Assembly (NCBI GenBank): GCA_024169445.1
Contig: JALKFA010000001.1
Span: forward strand, 124,001-188,000
Origin: Buttiauxella agrestis ATCC 33320
GTDB lineage: Bacteria > Pseudomonadota > Gammaproteobacteria > Enterobacterales > Enterobacteriaceae
DNA: 64,000 nucleotides
Direction: 5' to 3'
Shown here: in pieces, positions 1-8,459 of the stretch
Layout of the letters: each line of letters opens with the position of its first letter
How positions within the stretch are numbered: position 1 is the stretch's first letter
The notes under the pieces: generated by a model
Databases searched by the model: none
What the model was told of the DNA's origin: nothing
What the model saw: only the letters and a program-made list of their open reading frames with translations
Translations under genes and position numbers: made by a program

Positions 1-815
1 ATAAGCATCACCGTCCAGATTGGCGCGGTGAAGAGATAGCCGATGCGCACTGAGCTCCACAGCATCAGCGGGAAAATCAGGATCAGGCTGTAAAAGGTAA
101 AAAAGACGTTGTCTTTGAAAGGGATGTTGAGAAAAATCATCAAGACAAGCAGCGATACCGCCCAGAGCGTAAAACGGATGTACCCGACGCTTTCTGAAAA
201 CTGTGCGCCGATAGACTTCAGGCATATCGCGGCATATTTCGGGCGGCAGATAATCCTTAACACGGTATAAAACAGCGGAATACCAGTTACGCAGCCGTTC
301 ATCACCCCCTGGATTCTGACCAGCGTTTCCGCGTTAAACACATGCTCAAACGCCATCGCAGCGCAGGGATGATAAGTGGTAAACAGGCAGACCACTTCGC
401 TAAACACGGTATTGAGCAAGGCGTTGCACAAGCACAGCCAGATGAGCCGTTGACTGGTGAGAATGATGCGCCCAAAACTGGATGGGCTACGCCAGCCGGT
501 GCTTTTGGCATAGAAGAAATAGCTAATCAAGGCGGCGGCCAGATAGCCAAGCAGCTCATAAAATTCAGTCAGAGGGCGCAATAACAGGGTTAATACGCTG
601 AGCAAAGCCAGGCCTGCTACGGCGCGGTAGCCAAACAATACCAGTACGGCAGAGATGGCCGCTAATTCGAGGTCATAGACCACCAGAACCTGGTCATCAA
701 CGATGAGATGGCTGCTGAGCAGTTGCGCCAGTGCGTAAAGCAGGCAGGGAAGAATCAACGGTAAACCCCACCGTTTATTAGTATGCGCTGTGCTATCGCT
801 CGCTATAGAGTCCAA
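1..815 (-). CDS. PdeF/YfgF-like membrane EAL phosphodiesterase, N-terminal part only (cut by window edge)
   Basis: A minus-strand reading frame stays open from about 815 to base 1. It translates to a very hydrophobic multi-span region that begins near RWGLPLILPCLLYAL. This resembles the N-terminal sensory region (MASE1 type) of E. coli PdeF and of the complete PdeF-like gene at 27515-29770, which starts KWWALPLVLPFML at the same place. A later stretch, SLILIFPLMLWSSVRIGYL, also aligns with the paralogue (TLLLPLMIWGTLRLGH). The catalytic EAL part would lie outside the window, so c-di-GMP hydrolysis is inferred from the homology. The start is uncertain: no ATG fits, and a TTG at 815 with a poor ribosome site is the best candidate, placing the WGLPL motif about 16 residues in, as in PdeF. 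The gene diverges from the c-di-GMP/Lap cluster that begins at 1804. Confidence 0.65.
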   Translation of the reverse strand, partial: MDSIASDSTAHTNKRWGLPLILPCLLYALAQLLSSHLIVDDQVLVVYDLELAAISAVLVLFGYRAVAGLALLSVLTLLLRPLTEFYELLGYLAAALISYFFYAKSTGWRSPSSFGRIILTSQRLIWLCLCNALLNTVFSEVVCLFTTYHPCAAMAFEHVFNAETLVRIQGVMNGCVTGIPLFYTVLRIICRPKYAAICLKSIGAQFSESVGYIRFTLWAVSLLVLMIFLNIPFKDNVFFTFYSLILIFPLMLWSSVRIGYLFTAPIWTVML

Positions 816-1435
816 GAATTTAACCCGTGTTGTATGCTTTAGAGTGCTATTTATGTGATTTGGAGAATGGACAGAATATTGCAGAATACATAATCAAAAA
901 AAACAAATACGCTGTTAAATTAGCAAGTAATTAACAACTATAATTTTTAACTATTCTTTTTAATAATACCAAAGATGATGAATCTTAAAAATCATCGGCA
1001 CACTGAAAACGTTTTGGATTGTATTCATTTTTTGTTCAGAAAAGAACAGTCATTTATAGGTAAAAATGGACATTAATTAGTACGGTGATAATTAATTAAG
1101 CACAACACAAAAATAACCTAACACATTGATAATTAGTAATATATTTATTTTAACGGCAATATAAAACTGTCTTATATTGTGGATTGCAGAACAAAAACAA
1201 ACAGCGACAAACGTCTTTATTTAACGCCATTGTTAAAGAGAATCAATCAACAGAACAATTAATGTTTGAAGGGTATTCTTAATGATTGACTTGACTATCA
1301 GGGTTATCTATAGTCCTGCCGCGTGTTTTGTCTTTATTTATTTTTTCAGCAGCGATGTTACACAACCGTTATTTATTGTTGATACAACACACAACTCTAT
1401 TAATAAAAAACTCACATAATAATCGGCTAATAAAC
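816..1435. other. AT-rich intergenic region between the divergent PdeF-like and GGDEF-EAL genes
   Basis: About 620 bases of AT-rich DNA with no convincing gene. It presumably carries the promoters of the two divergent c-di-GMP genes. A 45-codon frame at 1282-1419 has a plausible AAGGG ribosome site, but the product looks like nothing known and the base composition matches the surrounding non-coding DNA, so it is not called as a gene. Confidence 0.5.
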
Positions 1436-1760
1436 GGTGGATGACGCTGCGCTTATCCACCCTACAAAATCTTAACCGTTGGTCGGATAAGCACAGCGTC
1501 ACCCGACAAAACCATAACCGTAGGTCGGATAAGCGCAGCGTCACCCGACAAAACCATAACCGTAGGTCGGATAAGCACAGCGTCACCCGACAAAACCATA
1601 ACCGTAGGTCGGATAAGCGCAGCGTCACCCGACAAAACCATAACCGTAGGTCGGATAAGCGCAGCGTCATCCGACAAAACCATAACCGTAGGTCGGATAA
1701 GCGCAGCGTCATCCGATAAAACCATAACCGTAGGTCGGATAAGCGCAGCGTCATCCGACA
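1436..1760. repeat. 42-bp tandem array of REP-like palindromes (7 direct copies plus 1 inverted)
   Basis: Seven direct copies of a unit with core GGTCGGATAAGCGCAGCGTC start at 1481, 1523, 1565, 1607, 1649, 1691 and 1733, exactly 42 bp apart. One inverted copy (GGTGGATGACGCTGCGCTTA) lies at 1436-1465. The core is an imperfect palindrome, GTCGGAT pairing with ATCCGAC. Copies differ at two positions: GCGC or GCAC, and CACCC or CATCC. The same core recurs at 19577-19750 and as relatives at 5756-5786 and 23382-23410. The array ends 43 bp before the start of the GGDEF-EAL gene. Confidence 0.9.
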
Positions 1761-1803
1761 GCCCCGACAAACCCAAGTATCATTCTCAGGAAGCTGGTAA
1801 TCA

Positions 1804-3999
1804 GTGGCTAAAAGTTTTATCTCGCTCAAAGGCGTAAAAGGTTGGCACCATTCCATTGCCGGGAAAATTACCCAGTTTTTGCTGGCGGGTATCCTTATTG
1901 CCTTTGGGGCGGGAGCCTGTGCAGGCTGGGGGCTGATTGACAGCTTCTCTTACCAGCAATGGGTACACCAGGCTGAAGCGAATGCCCAGATAATGACCTA
2001 CATCGTGCGTAACGTGTATACCAATGTCGCGGTGGGGACCAGCTCTACGGGGCAAATAACCCGCATTGTTTCTGAACACAAATTGGGTGACCCCGACTCG
2101 GTAATCCAAACCGGTTACAACCCTGTCGATGTGCTGGCTCTGGCATCAGTGCAAACCCGTAACCCGACCTGGCTGTTCCTTTACACGCCTGAAAAAGGCT
2201 TCCAGGGCATCAGCAACAACTCAGAATCGCAAGACGCCAGTATCCGCTTCAAGGGACACCGCGCCACTGATGTGCTGGTTAACTACTATATTGGTTTTGC
2301 CACCATCAACGGCAAAGAGTGCTTTATCAGTGCCGTCCCTATTCTTGCGCCTTCAGGCGAAATCCTTGGCAGTTTGATCAGCAGCATTGGCAACAAAAGC
2401 CAGCTGTACGCGGCTTATGACGCGATGCTCAAAAAAACGCTGGTGATTCTGGCGCTGATTCTGCTCGGCACGCTGGCCCTGGTGACGCTGTTTATGCGCC
2501 GTCTGTTCCGCCCGGTACCGCTGTTGATTAACTCTTTGACGCGCATTGCTCATGAGCAAACCGACCACATAACCCCTTACTTAGATCAGGATGACGAAAT
2601 CGGCCGGTTAGCAGCAGCGATTGAAAAACTCCGTATTGCGATGGTGGAGCGTGATTACCTGCAACGCATGCAGGATATGTCGCAAAAAATGGAGTACATG
2701 GCGCACCATGATTCACTGACCGGTTTCCCGAACCGCGCTTCCTTTAGCCAGGCGCTGGATAAATGTATCCGTGAAATGAATCAGAACGGGCAGCTATTCA
2801 ACCTGTTGCTGATTGATCTGGATAACTTCAAACCGGTGAACGATACCTTCGGCCACTCGGCGGGTGATGAAGTGCTGATCGGCGTGGCACAGCGTCTTTC
2901 TTTGCTGTTAGGCCCAATGGATTTTGCCGCACGCTTAGGCGGTGACGAATTTGCGATTTTGCAGAGCGTGAAAGCAGACAATTGCCAGGAAGCGGGCGCG
3001 CTATCGCAAAAAATTGTTCGCGCGTTGAGCATTCCGTTCACCTACGGCACCAACACATTCGCCATTAGCTGTAGCGTCGGCATTGTTACCGCCCCCGATC
3101 AGGGCAACAGCGCGACCACGCTGATGATTAACGCCGACCTCGCCTTGTATGCCTCAAAGCATAGTGGCCGTGGCTGCTACCACTTCTTTGAAGATGGCAT
3201 GATGATGAAGCACACCAATAGCGTGTTTGTGAATCAGGAAATCATCAACGGCATTGATAACAATGAGTTCGTGCTGCACTACCAGCCGATTATCGATCTG
3301 GAAAATGAAACGGTTTGCGGCTACGAATCGCTGATCCGCTGGAATCACCCGACCAAGGGGATGATTTACCCGGACTACTTTATTAATATCGCCGAAGAGT
3401 CCGGTTTAATTATCCGTCTTGGCGAATGGATTATTCGCCAGTCCTGTATGGCGGCGGCTAAGTGGCCAGAATCCACCAAAGTGGCGGTTAACATTTCGGC
3501 GTATCAATTACATGGCCCAGGCTTAATCGATATTATTATTGATGCCCTGAAACAGAGCGGCCTGGCGGCTAATCGCCTGGAAATTGAAGTCACTGAATCA
3601 GAAAAACTCGACCAGTCGATTGCCCTGCCGGTATTTAAGAAAATCCGTGAGATGGGTATTTCCATTGCAATGGATGATTTAGGCACCGGATATGCGGCGC
3701 TGGATTACCTGCTTATTTATCCGTTTACGCGTATTAAAATTGCCCGCACGCTGATTATGAAACTCGAGAAAGAGAGTGCCAGCCAATATCTGGTGGTGAT
3801 GCTGATTCAGTTTGCGCAAAAATATGGCATGAGCGTGACGGCAGAAGGGGTGGAAACCGAGCAACAACGGACTATTTTGCGGCGTATTTCTTGCCAGAAT
3901 GTGCAGGGCTACTATTACAGCCGACCGTTACCAGAAAAAGATCTGCAACCGACTTTTGGTAACCGAGTCATCGATGGGGAAATTTGCAATGCAGTCTAA
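1804..3999 (+). CDS. Membrane GGDEF-EAL protein with periplasmic sensor domain
   Basis: A 731-residue predicted bifunctional c-di-GMP enzyme. An N-terminal membrane segment (about residues 20-45) is followed by a Cache-like periplasmic domain (about 46-205), a second membrane segment (about 210-230) and a HAMP-like linker. The GGDEF domain has an intact RLGGDEF. The EAL domain carries ESL in place of EAL and keeps EVTESE, AMDDLGTGY, IKIART, TAEGVET and VQGYY. Both activities therefore look possible. The inhibitory RxxD site before GGDEF is not conserved (GPMD). The start is a GTG preceded by AGGAAG. The stop overlaps the start of the GltI-like gene that follows, so the two are probably translationally coupled. 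It heads the cluster leading to lapG and lapD, which suggests that it sets the c-di-GMP level LapD reads. The direction of its net activity cannot be predicted. Confidence 0.88.
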   Translation: MAKSFISLKGVKGWHHSIAGKITQFLLAGILIAFGAGACAGWGLIDSFSYQQWVHQAEANAQIMTYIVRNVYTNVAVGTSSTGQITRIVSEHKLGDPDSVIQTGYNPVDVLALASVQTRNPTWLFLYTPEKGFQGISNNSESQDASIRFKGHRATDVLVNYYIGFATINGKECFISAVPILAPSGEILGSLISSIGNKSQLYAAYDAMLKKTLVILALILLGTLALVTLFMRRLFRPVPLLINSLTRIAHEQTDHITPYLDQDDEIGRLAAAIEKLRIAMVERDYLQRMQDMSQKMEYMAHHDSLTGFPNRASFSQALDKCIREMNQNGQLFNLLLIDLDNFKPVNDTFGHSAGDEVLIGVAQRLSLLLGPMDFAARLGGDEFAILQSVKADNCQEAGALSQKIVRALSIPFTYGTNTFAISCSVGIVTAPDQGNSATTLMINADLALYASKHSGRGCYHFFEDGMMMKHTNSVFVNQEIINGIDNNEFVLHYQPIIDLENETVCGYESLIRWNHPTKGMIYPDYFINIAEESGLIIRLGEWIIRQSCMAAAKWPESTKVAVNISAYQLHGPGLIDIIIDALKQSGLAANRLEIEVTESEKLDQSIALPVFKKIREMGISIAMDDLGTGYAALDYLLIYPFTRIKIARTLIMKLEKESASQYLVVMLIQFAQKYGMSVTAEGVETEQQRTILRRISCQNVQGYYYSRPLPEKDLQPTFGNRVIDGEICNAV

Positions 4000-4894
4000 G
4001 TCTTTGCTTTGCCATTTCTTTCTCGGGCTGCTGCTGCTGAGTAGCCCGTTGTGTCGGGCGCACAACCTGCATAGCAAGAAAACGCTCGAAAAAATAACCG
4101 AAACCAACACCATCTCGCTCGGCTACCAGGATGACGCCTTCCCCTTTTCCTATGTCGAAAACAAACAGCCAGCAGGCTATTCCATCGAGATTTGTAATAA
4201 AGTCGTTGAGGCGATTAAAACTAAACTGAAATTAAAAGATCTGAAAGTTCGCTGGATAAAAAGCAGCACCGCCTCACAGTTTGTGTTAATCAAAAACCAT
4301 GCCACCGATATTATGTGTATTCCGGCTTTTTACTCTGAGGCGCGCCACCAGAAAGCTGAGTTTTCCATCCCTTACTTCTTCTCCAGCACCCGCTTTATTA
4401 CACGTAAAAATAACCACACCGACACCATCGAAGATTTAGCCGGGCATAGCATTCTGGTCAAAAGTGGCACTATCTATGTTGAGCAATTGCATAATATAAA
4501 CAGAACCAACGATCTCAACTTAAATATTGAACTGGATAACAATAACCGCGCCGCCTTTGAAGAAGTGCAAAGCGGTGAATTACCGGCGCTGGTTTCCAGT
4601 TCAGCGATCCTGAAAGGCATGCTGGCACTTTCCCCGGAGCCGGACTCATTAGAAATATCTGATGAAACGTTAAGCCCGCCGATCCCCGCAGGTTTATTAC
4701 TGCCGCTCGATGACAATGAATTCAAAAGCTTCCTCGATGAAACGTTGCTGTCATTGATTACCAGTAAGGATTTTACCGCACTCTATCAGCGCTGGTTCCT
4801 GTCACCGATCCCGCCGAAAGCCATAAATCTTAATATTCCGATGTCGGCCGATCTCAAAGCACTGACCACAACAACGGCTAAGTATGTGTACTAA
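3989..4894 (+). CDS. GltI-like periplasmic solute-binding protein 1 (no cognate permease)
   Basis: A 301-residue exported protein of the family 3 bacterial solute-binding proteins. The start at 3989 has GGGGA eight bases upstream and overlaps the stop of the GGDEF-EAL gene. Residues 1-24 form a signal peptide. The mature part follows E. coli GltI (glutamate/aspartate binding protein): an early ISLGYQDDAFPFSYVENKQP, then AGYSIEIC, and a C-terminal SPIPPKAINLNIPMS matching the GltI PIPPKNLNMNF segment. No gltJKL-type permease or ATPase is nearby. Its place between two c-di-GMP membrane proteins suggests a sensory role, presenting a dicarboxylic amino acid or similar ligand to a periplasmic domain. 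That role is inference; the fold assignment is strong. Confidence 0.8.
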   Translation: MQSKSLLCHFFLGLLLLSSPLCRAHNLHSKKTLEKITETNTISLGYQDDAFPFSYVENKQPAGYSIEICNKVVEAIKTKLKLKDLKVRWIKSSTASQFVLIKNHATDIMCIPAFYSEARHQKAEFSIPYFFSSTRFITRKNNHTDTIEDLAGHSILVKSGTIYVEQLHNINRTNDLNLNIELDNNNRAAFEEVQSGELPALVSSSAILKGMLALSPEPDSLEISDETLSPPIPAGLLLPLDDNEFKSFLDETLLSLITSKDFTALYQRWFLSPIPPKAINLNIPMSADLKALTTTTAKYVY

Positions 4895-4895
4895 T

Positions 4896-5744
4896 ATGAA
4901 AAAGACATTTTCCAGCAGGCTTAAATTGTTGTTCCGAACGGTTTCGTGGTTGCCATTAATGTGTGTTCCCCATTATCTGGCAGCCGCCCCCACTTCCGTC
5001 ACTCTTGAACATATCAAAGCAAGCCACATCATTAATATCGGCTATCGCCAGCTGGAGCCTTTTTCGTTTCGGGATAATAGCGGCGAAGTATCCGGCTACA
5101 CCATTTCACTGTGTAATAAAGTCGCTGATGAAATAAAACATTCGCTGGGGCTGAAAAAGCTCGACATTCATTATATTCCCACATTGTTTACCGAGCGTGT
5201 TTCAGCACTAAACTCCAGTAAAATAGATTTTGATTGCAGTGTGAATACCGATGCACCTGAAAGACAAAAGAGTGTGTCGTTTTCCATTGATTATTACACG
5301 GCCAATATGCGTATTGTTTCGCTACGCCAAAACAATATTCAGACGCTTAATGACTTAAAAGGCCATACCGTTAGCGTGCCACGGGGCTCTAAAGATCTGT
5401 TAGAGTTGAATCGGGTAAATCGTGAGAAACATCTTAGTCTGTCGATTATTACCTCAGATACGGTGGCCGATGCTTTCGATATGGTGGCGCAGAAGCGCAC
5501 GGCAGCAGTCGTGCTGGATGATATCCTGGCTTATCCATTCATCAACCAAAGCGAGAAGCCTGAAGCATTCACGGTTTCGCATGAGATTGTCGGTGAAAAG
5601 ATGAAATACGCCATCATGATGCGCAAAGAAGATCCGCTGTTTGTGGCGTTTGTCGACAAAACTCTGGAGCACATTTTCGATTCACCACTGAATACTCAGT
5701 TGACCAATAAGTGGTTGACGCAAAAAGTGGTGTTAAAAAATTAA
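4896..5744 (+). CDS. GltI-like periplasmic solute-binding protein 2 (no cognate permease)
   Basis: A 282-residue exported protein from the same family as its upstream neighbour and probably an old duplicate of it. The signal peptide starts MKKTFSSRL and ends near YLAAAPTS. The mature part has INIGYRQLEPFSFRDNSG, then SGYTISLCNKVADEI, a central VSVPRGSKDLLELNRVN and a C-terminal NTQLTNKWL. ATG 4896 is chosen because it begins at the usual MKK; ATG 4884, overlapping the previous stop, is an alternative adding four residues. It sits 16 bp before lapG in one apparent transcript. As with the first copy, no transport partners are present, so a sensing or signal-modulating role is more likely than uptake. 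Confidence 0.78.
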   Translation: MKKTFSSRLKLLFRTVSWLPLMCVPHYLAAAPTSVTLEHIKASHIINIGYRQLEPFSFRDNSGEVSGYTISLCNKVADEIKHSLGLKKLDIHYIPTLFTERVSALNSSKIDFDCSVNTDAPERQKSVSFSIDYYTANMRIVSLRQNNIQTLNDLKGHTVSVPRGSKDLLELNRVNREKHLSLSIITSDTVADAFDMVAQKRTAAVVLDDILAYPFINQSEKPEAFTVSHEIVGEKMKYAIMMRKEDPLFVAFVDKTLEHIFDSPLNTQLTNKWLTQKVVLKN

Positions 5745-5755
5745 GCCTGGGAAAT

Positions 5756-5786
5756 GGTGGGTGTCGCTTACGCTAATCCACCCTAC
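5756..5786. repeat. REP-like palindrome overlapping the lapG start
   Basis: GGTGGGTGTCGCTTACGCTA followed by ATCCACCCTAC is a diverged member of the palindrome family tandemly repeated at 1436-1760. The GGTGG and CCACC arms flank the GTG start codon of lapG at 5761, so a hairpin in the mRNA would enclose the start. Confidence 0.65.
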
Positions 5787-6438
5787 GAAAATATTCATCG
5801 CGGTGTTGTTGATATTAGCGGGCAGCACGTTACGGGCCGCCTGGGATTTCACCACCATTCAACAGCGCGCGGATAACCTCTATGGCCCTGCCAGCCCTGA
5901 GGGTGGTAAACGTATTGATGCCTGGCAGCAATTGCTTATGCAGCAACGCAATAAAAGTGAGTCTGAACAATTAACCGCGGTGAATCTCTTTTTTAACCAA
6001 AAGCTGCATTACCGCGAAGATAGCGATATCTGGAATAATATTGATTATTGGGCCACGCCGATAGAATCGCTGCGTAAAGGGGAAGCAGATTGCGAAGATT
6101 ATGCAATCGCTAAATATTTCACATTACGCCAGTTAGGTGTTTCAGGCGAAAAACTACGTATTACTTACGTTAAAGCCATCCGTCTTAATCGCGCGCATAT
6201 GGTATTAACCTGGTATGAAACACCTAATGCGATCCCTGTGGTTTTAGACAGTTTGACGAATAATATTTTACCCGCAACACAACGTGCAGATTTATTACCG
6301 GTTTACTCTTTTAATGATAGCGGACTGTGGTTACCTGGCAGTCAAAATAATAAACGTGTCGGGGATAGTAAACACCTTTCTCGCTGGCAAGATGTATTGA
6401 AAAAAATGCGCGAAGAAGGATTCCCGATTGATGAATAG
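5761..6438 (+). CDS. lapG: LapG-type periplasmic cysteine protease
   Basis: A 225-residue exported protein of the bacterial transglutaminase-like cysteine protease family. After a signal peptide (residues 1-26, ending LRA) come the three catalytic elements of LapG: Cys in KGEADCEDYAIAKYF, His in LNRAHMVLTWY and Asp in VVLDSLTNN. In Pseudomonas, LapG cuts the N-terminus of the giant adhesin LapA at a di-alanine site and releases it from the cell surface. A matching TAAG motif lies at residues 103-106 of the adhesin encoded at 9237-17693. The start is a GTG inside a REP-like palindrome, with GTG or TTG alternatives a little downstream. lapD follows after 9 bp, so protease and inhibitor would be co-expressed. 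Confidence 0.9.
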   Translation: MSLTLIHPTKIFIAVLLILAGSTLRAAWDFTTIQQRADNLYGPASPEGGKRIDAWQQLLMQQRNKSESEQLTAVNLFFNQKLHYREDSDIWNNIDYWATPIESLRKGEADCEDYAIAKYFTLRQLGVSGEKLRITYVKAIRLNRAHMVLTWYETPNAIPVVLDSLTNNILPATQRADLLPVYSFNDSGLWLPGSQNNKRVGDSKHLSRWQDVLKKMREEGFPIDE

Positions 6439-6447
6439 GATAAGCCT

Positions 6448-8385
6448 GTGTCACTTTTCAAACAGCTTCTGATAGCTATCTTTGTTTTTATGCTGATTAT
6501 TTTCAGCGGCAGTTTTGTGGTTAATCTCGAAAGTTCGCGGGATCAATATACTAATCAGCTGCTGTCTCATGCTCAGGATGCCGCCACCGCATTAGGCCTG
6601 TCGCTGACCCCGCATGTTGACGATCCGGCGATGATTGAGCTGATGGTCAGTTCGATTTTTGATAGCGGCTACTACAATACGATTCGCATTGTTGACCAGA
6701 GCAACGGCAAAACCATTCTGGAGCGCAGCACGTCTACGTCTATCCCGGATGTGCCGCACTGGTTTGTCGGCCTGGTCGATGTGAAACCACAAGCGGGTGA
6801 AGCGACGATTATGCGCGGCTGGCAACAGGCGGCGCGCGTCGAAGTGGTCAGCAATCCGGTGTTTGCCATCAAACGTTTATGGGACAGCACGCTGGCGAAT
6901 TTGCTGTGGATGCTGGCGTGTTGCGCCGTGTGTATTCTGGCAGGTGCCATGCTGTTGCGCCGCCAGTTACGCCCACTCAATTATATGGTGGAGCAATCAC
7001 AAGCGATTACCCGCCGCGAATATCTGACGCAGCTCGATTTGCCGAAAACCCCAGAGCTGCGCCGTGTCGTCGAAGCGATGAACCTGATGGTCACCAAGCT
7101 TAAATCGCTGTTTGAGGATCAAGCTGAACACAGCGAACGTCTGCACAATGAAGCCTATCTCGACAGCCAAACCGGTGTTGCCAACCGCCGCGCCTTCGAC
7201 CTGCAAATGCAGTCGCGTTTGAGCGATGAAGAGACCGCGCCGGGCTATTTGTTGCTGCTGCGTATTCAGGATCTCAGTGGCTTGAACCAGCGTTTTGGCG
7301 GCCCGCATACTGATAATTTGCTGAAGCATGTCGCCGATATGATGAGCGTGGTGAAAAGCCAGCACGCCAAGGCGGACAGTATTCTGGCGCGTATCCGTGG
7401 CGGCGAATTCGCGCTGTTGTGCCCGGGCGTGACGCACGCCGAGATGCTGAATTTGCAGCATGCCCTCACCCAGCAGCTTTCGGCATTTTATGCCACCGGC
7501 ATGTCGGACATTAACCCGGTGGCGCATACCGGAATGGTGCCTTTTAATTCCGGCGATACGCCGCAGTCGCTGTTCGTGCAGGCTGACCGCGTATTGATCG
7601 AAGCCGAAACGCGCACCACACACCAGACAAACGATGTGCCCGCCATCGACAATGCCGCGACAGAAGATCAGCATTTGTGGTTTACCCGTCTTGATAATGC
7701 GCTGAGCCAACGGCAGTTCCAGTTATTCTTCCAGCCGGTAGTGGACTGTAAAAATCCGAAGAAAGTGATTCATTACAAAGTGTTGTCACGCATGGTGGAT
7801 GAAGACGGCAATAGCATTACTGCCGGGCGTTTCCTGCCGTGGGTGCATCGTTTTGGCTGGAGCCATCGTCTTGATCAGGTGATGCTGGCGCTGACGTTGA
7901 AGCAGCTGAAAAGTTATCCGGGTTCACTGGCGCTGAGTTTGTCGGGGCATTCGCTGGCCAATGAAGCCACTATTAAGCAGTTGCTGAACCCGTTGAAGGT
8001 TAATTCCGCATTAGCCAACCGGTTAATTCTGGAACTCGACGAAAACCAGTTGCCGGAGCCTGCGCAGATGGAAGTGTTTGTGAAGTCGCTGAATCAGTTT
8101 GGTTGTGGGCTAGGCTTGCAACACTTCGGTAGCCGTTTCGATATGATTGGCCATTTCTCGCAGTGGGGGCTGGCGTATCTGAAAATCGATTCCAGCTATA
8201 TTCGCCATATTGATATTGAGAGCGATAAGCGCTTGTTTATTGATGTGTTGCACAGTGCGACCAACAATATCGATTTGCCGTTAATTGCCGAGCGTGTAGA
8301 AACCGCAGGCGAATTGCGCGTGTTGCAAGAGGTGGGGATTTACGGCGCGATGGGCCAGTTGTTGGGGGAGCCTGCGCCGTTTTAA
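6448..8385 (+). CDS. lapD: LapD-type c-di-GMP receptor controlling LapG
   Basis: A 645-residue inner-membrane protein with the LapD layout: membrane segment (about 5-25), periplasmic LapD/MoxY-type domain (26-150) with the conserved MRGWQQAARVEVVSNP stretch and a following LW, second membrane segment (about 150-170), HAMP, degenerate GGDEF and degenerate EAL. The cyclase motif reads RIRGGEF and the EAL motif reads KVL, so neither enzyme activity is expected; the EAL fold should bind c-di-GMP. In the known system, binding exposes the periplasmic domain, which traps LapG and protects the adhesin. The start is GTG with AGGATAAG upstream. It is the last gene of the 1804-8385 cluster, followed by a REP-like element and a MITE rather than a clear terminator. 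Confidence 0.93.
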   Translation: MSLFKQLLIAIFVFMLIIFSGSFVVNLESSRDQYTNQLLSHAQDAATALGLSLTPHVDDPAMIELMVSSIFDSGYYNTIRIVDQSNGKTILERSTSTSIPDVPHWFVGLVDVKPQAGEATIMRGWQQAARVEVVSNPVFAIKRLWDSTLANLLWMLACCAVCILAGAMLLRRQLRPLNYMVEQSQAITRREYLTQLDLPKTPELRRVVEAMNLMVTKLKSLFEDQAEHSERLHNEAYLDSQTGVANRRAFDLQMQSRLSDEETAPGYLLLLRIQDLSGLNQRFGGPHTDNLLKHVADMMSVVKSQHAKADSILARIRGGEFALLCPGVTHAEMLNLQHALTQQLSAFYATGMSDINPVAHTGMVPFNSGDTPQSLFVQADRVLIEAETRTTHQTNDVPAIDNAATEDQHLWFTRLDNALSQRQFQLFFQPVVDCKNPKKVIHYKVLSRMVDEDGNSITAGRFLPWVHRFGWSHRLDQVMLALTLKQLKSYPGSLALSLSGHSLANEATIKQLLNPLKVNSALANRLILELDENQLPEPAQMEVFVKSLNQFGCGLGLQHFGSRFDMIGHFSQWGLAYLKIDSSYIRHIDIESDKRLFIDVLHSATNNIDLPLIAERVETAGELRVLQEVGIYGAMGQLLGEPAPF

Positions 8386-8397
8386 TTTGGGTAAATG

Positions 8398-8434
8398 CCC
8401 TCACCCCGGCCCTCTCCCACAGGAGAGGGAGAAG
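8398..8434. repeat. REP-like palindrome (GAGAGGG type)
   Basis: CCCTCACCCCGGCCCTCTCC followed by CACAGGAGAGGGAGAAG is an imperfect palindrome of a second repeat family. It is also seen at 8915-8951, 33954-33992, 52541-52700 and 55609-55698. The copy here and the one at 8915 are in opposite orientation and flank the MITE, as if the MITE had landed within a pair. Confidence 0.75.
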
Positions 8435-8459
8435 ACCGTCTTATCTCCTGGCTCGCAGG

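Noticed and set aside
1282-1419. A 45-codon frame with AAGGG upstream and a hydrophobic middle
   Set aside because: AT-rich composition like the surrounding non-coding DNA, no family resemblance. Could be real but not supportable.
1436-1760. CRISPR array
   Set aside because: The 42-bp period has almost no variable spacer, the repeated part is a REP-like palindrome, and no cas genes are nearby.
1338-1856. A 172-codon minus-strand frame and a 92-codon plus frame with repeated peptide units over the tandem array
   Set aside because: They only translate the 42-bp repeat (a multiple of three stays open in several frames). No ribosome site and no recognisable protein.
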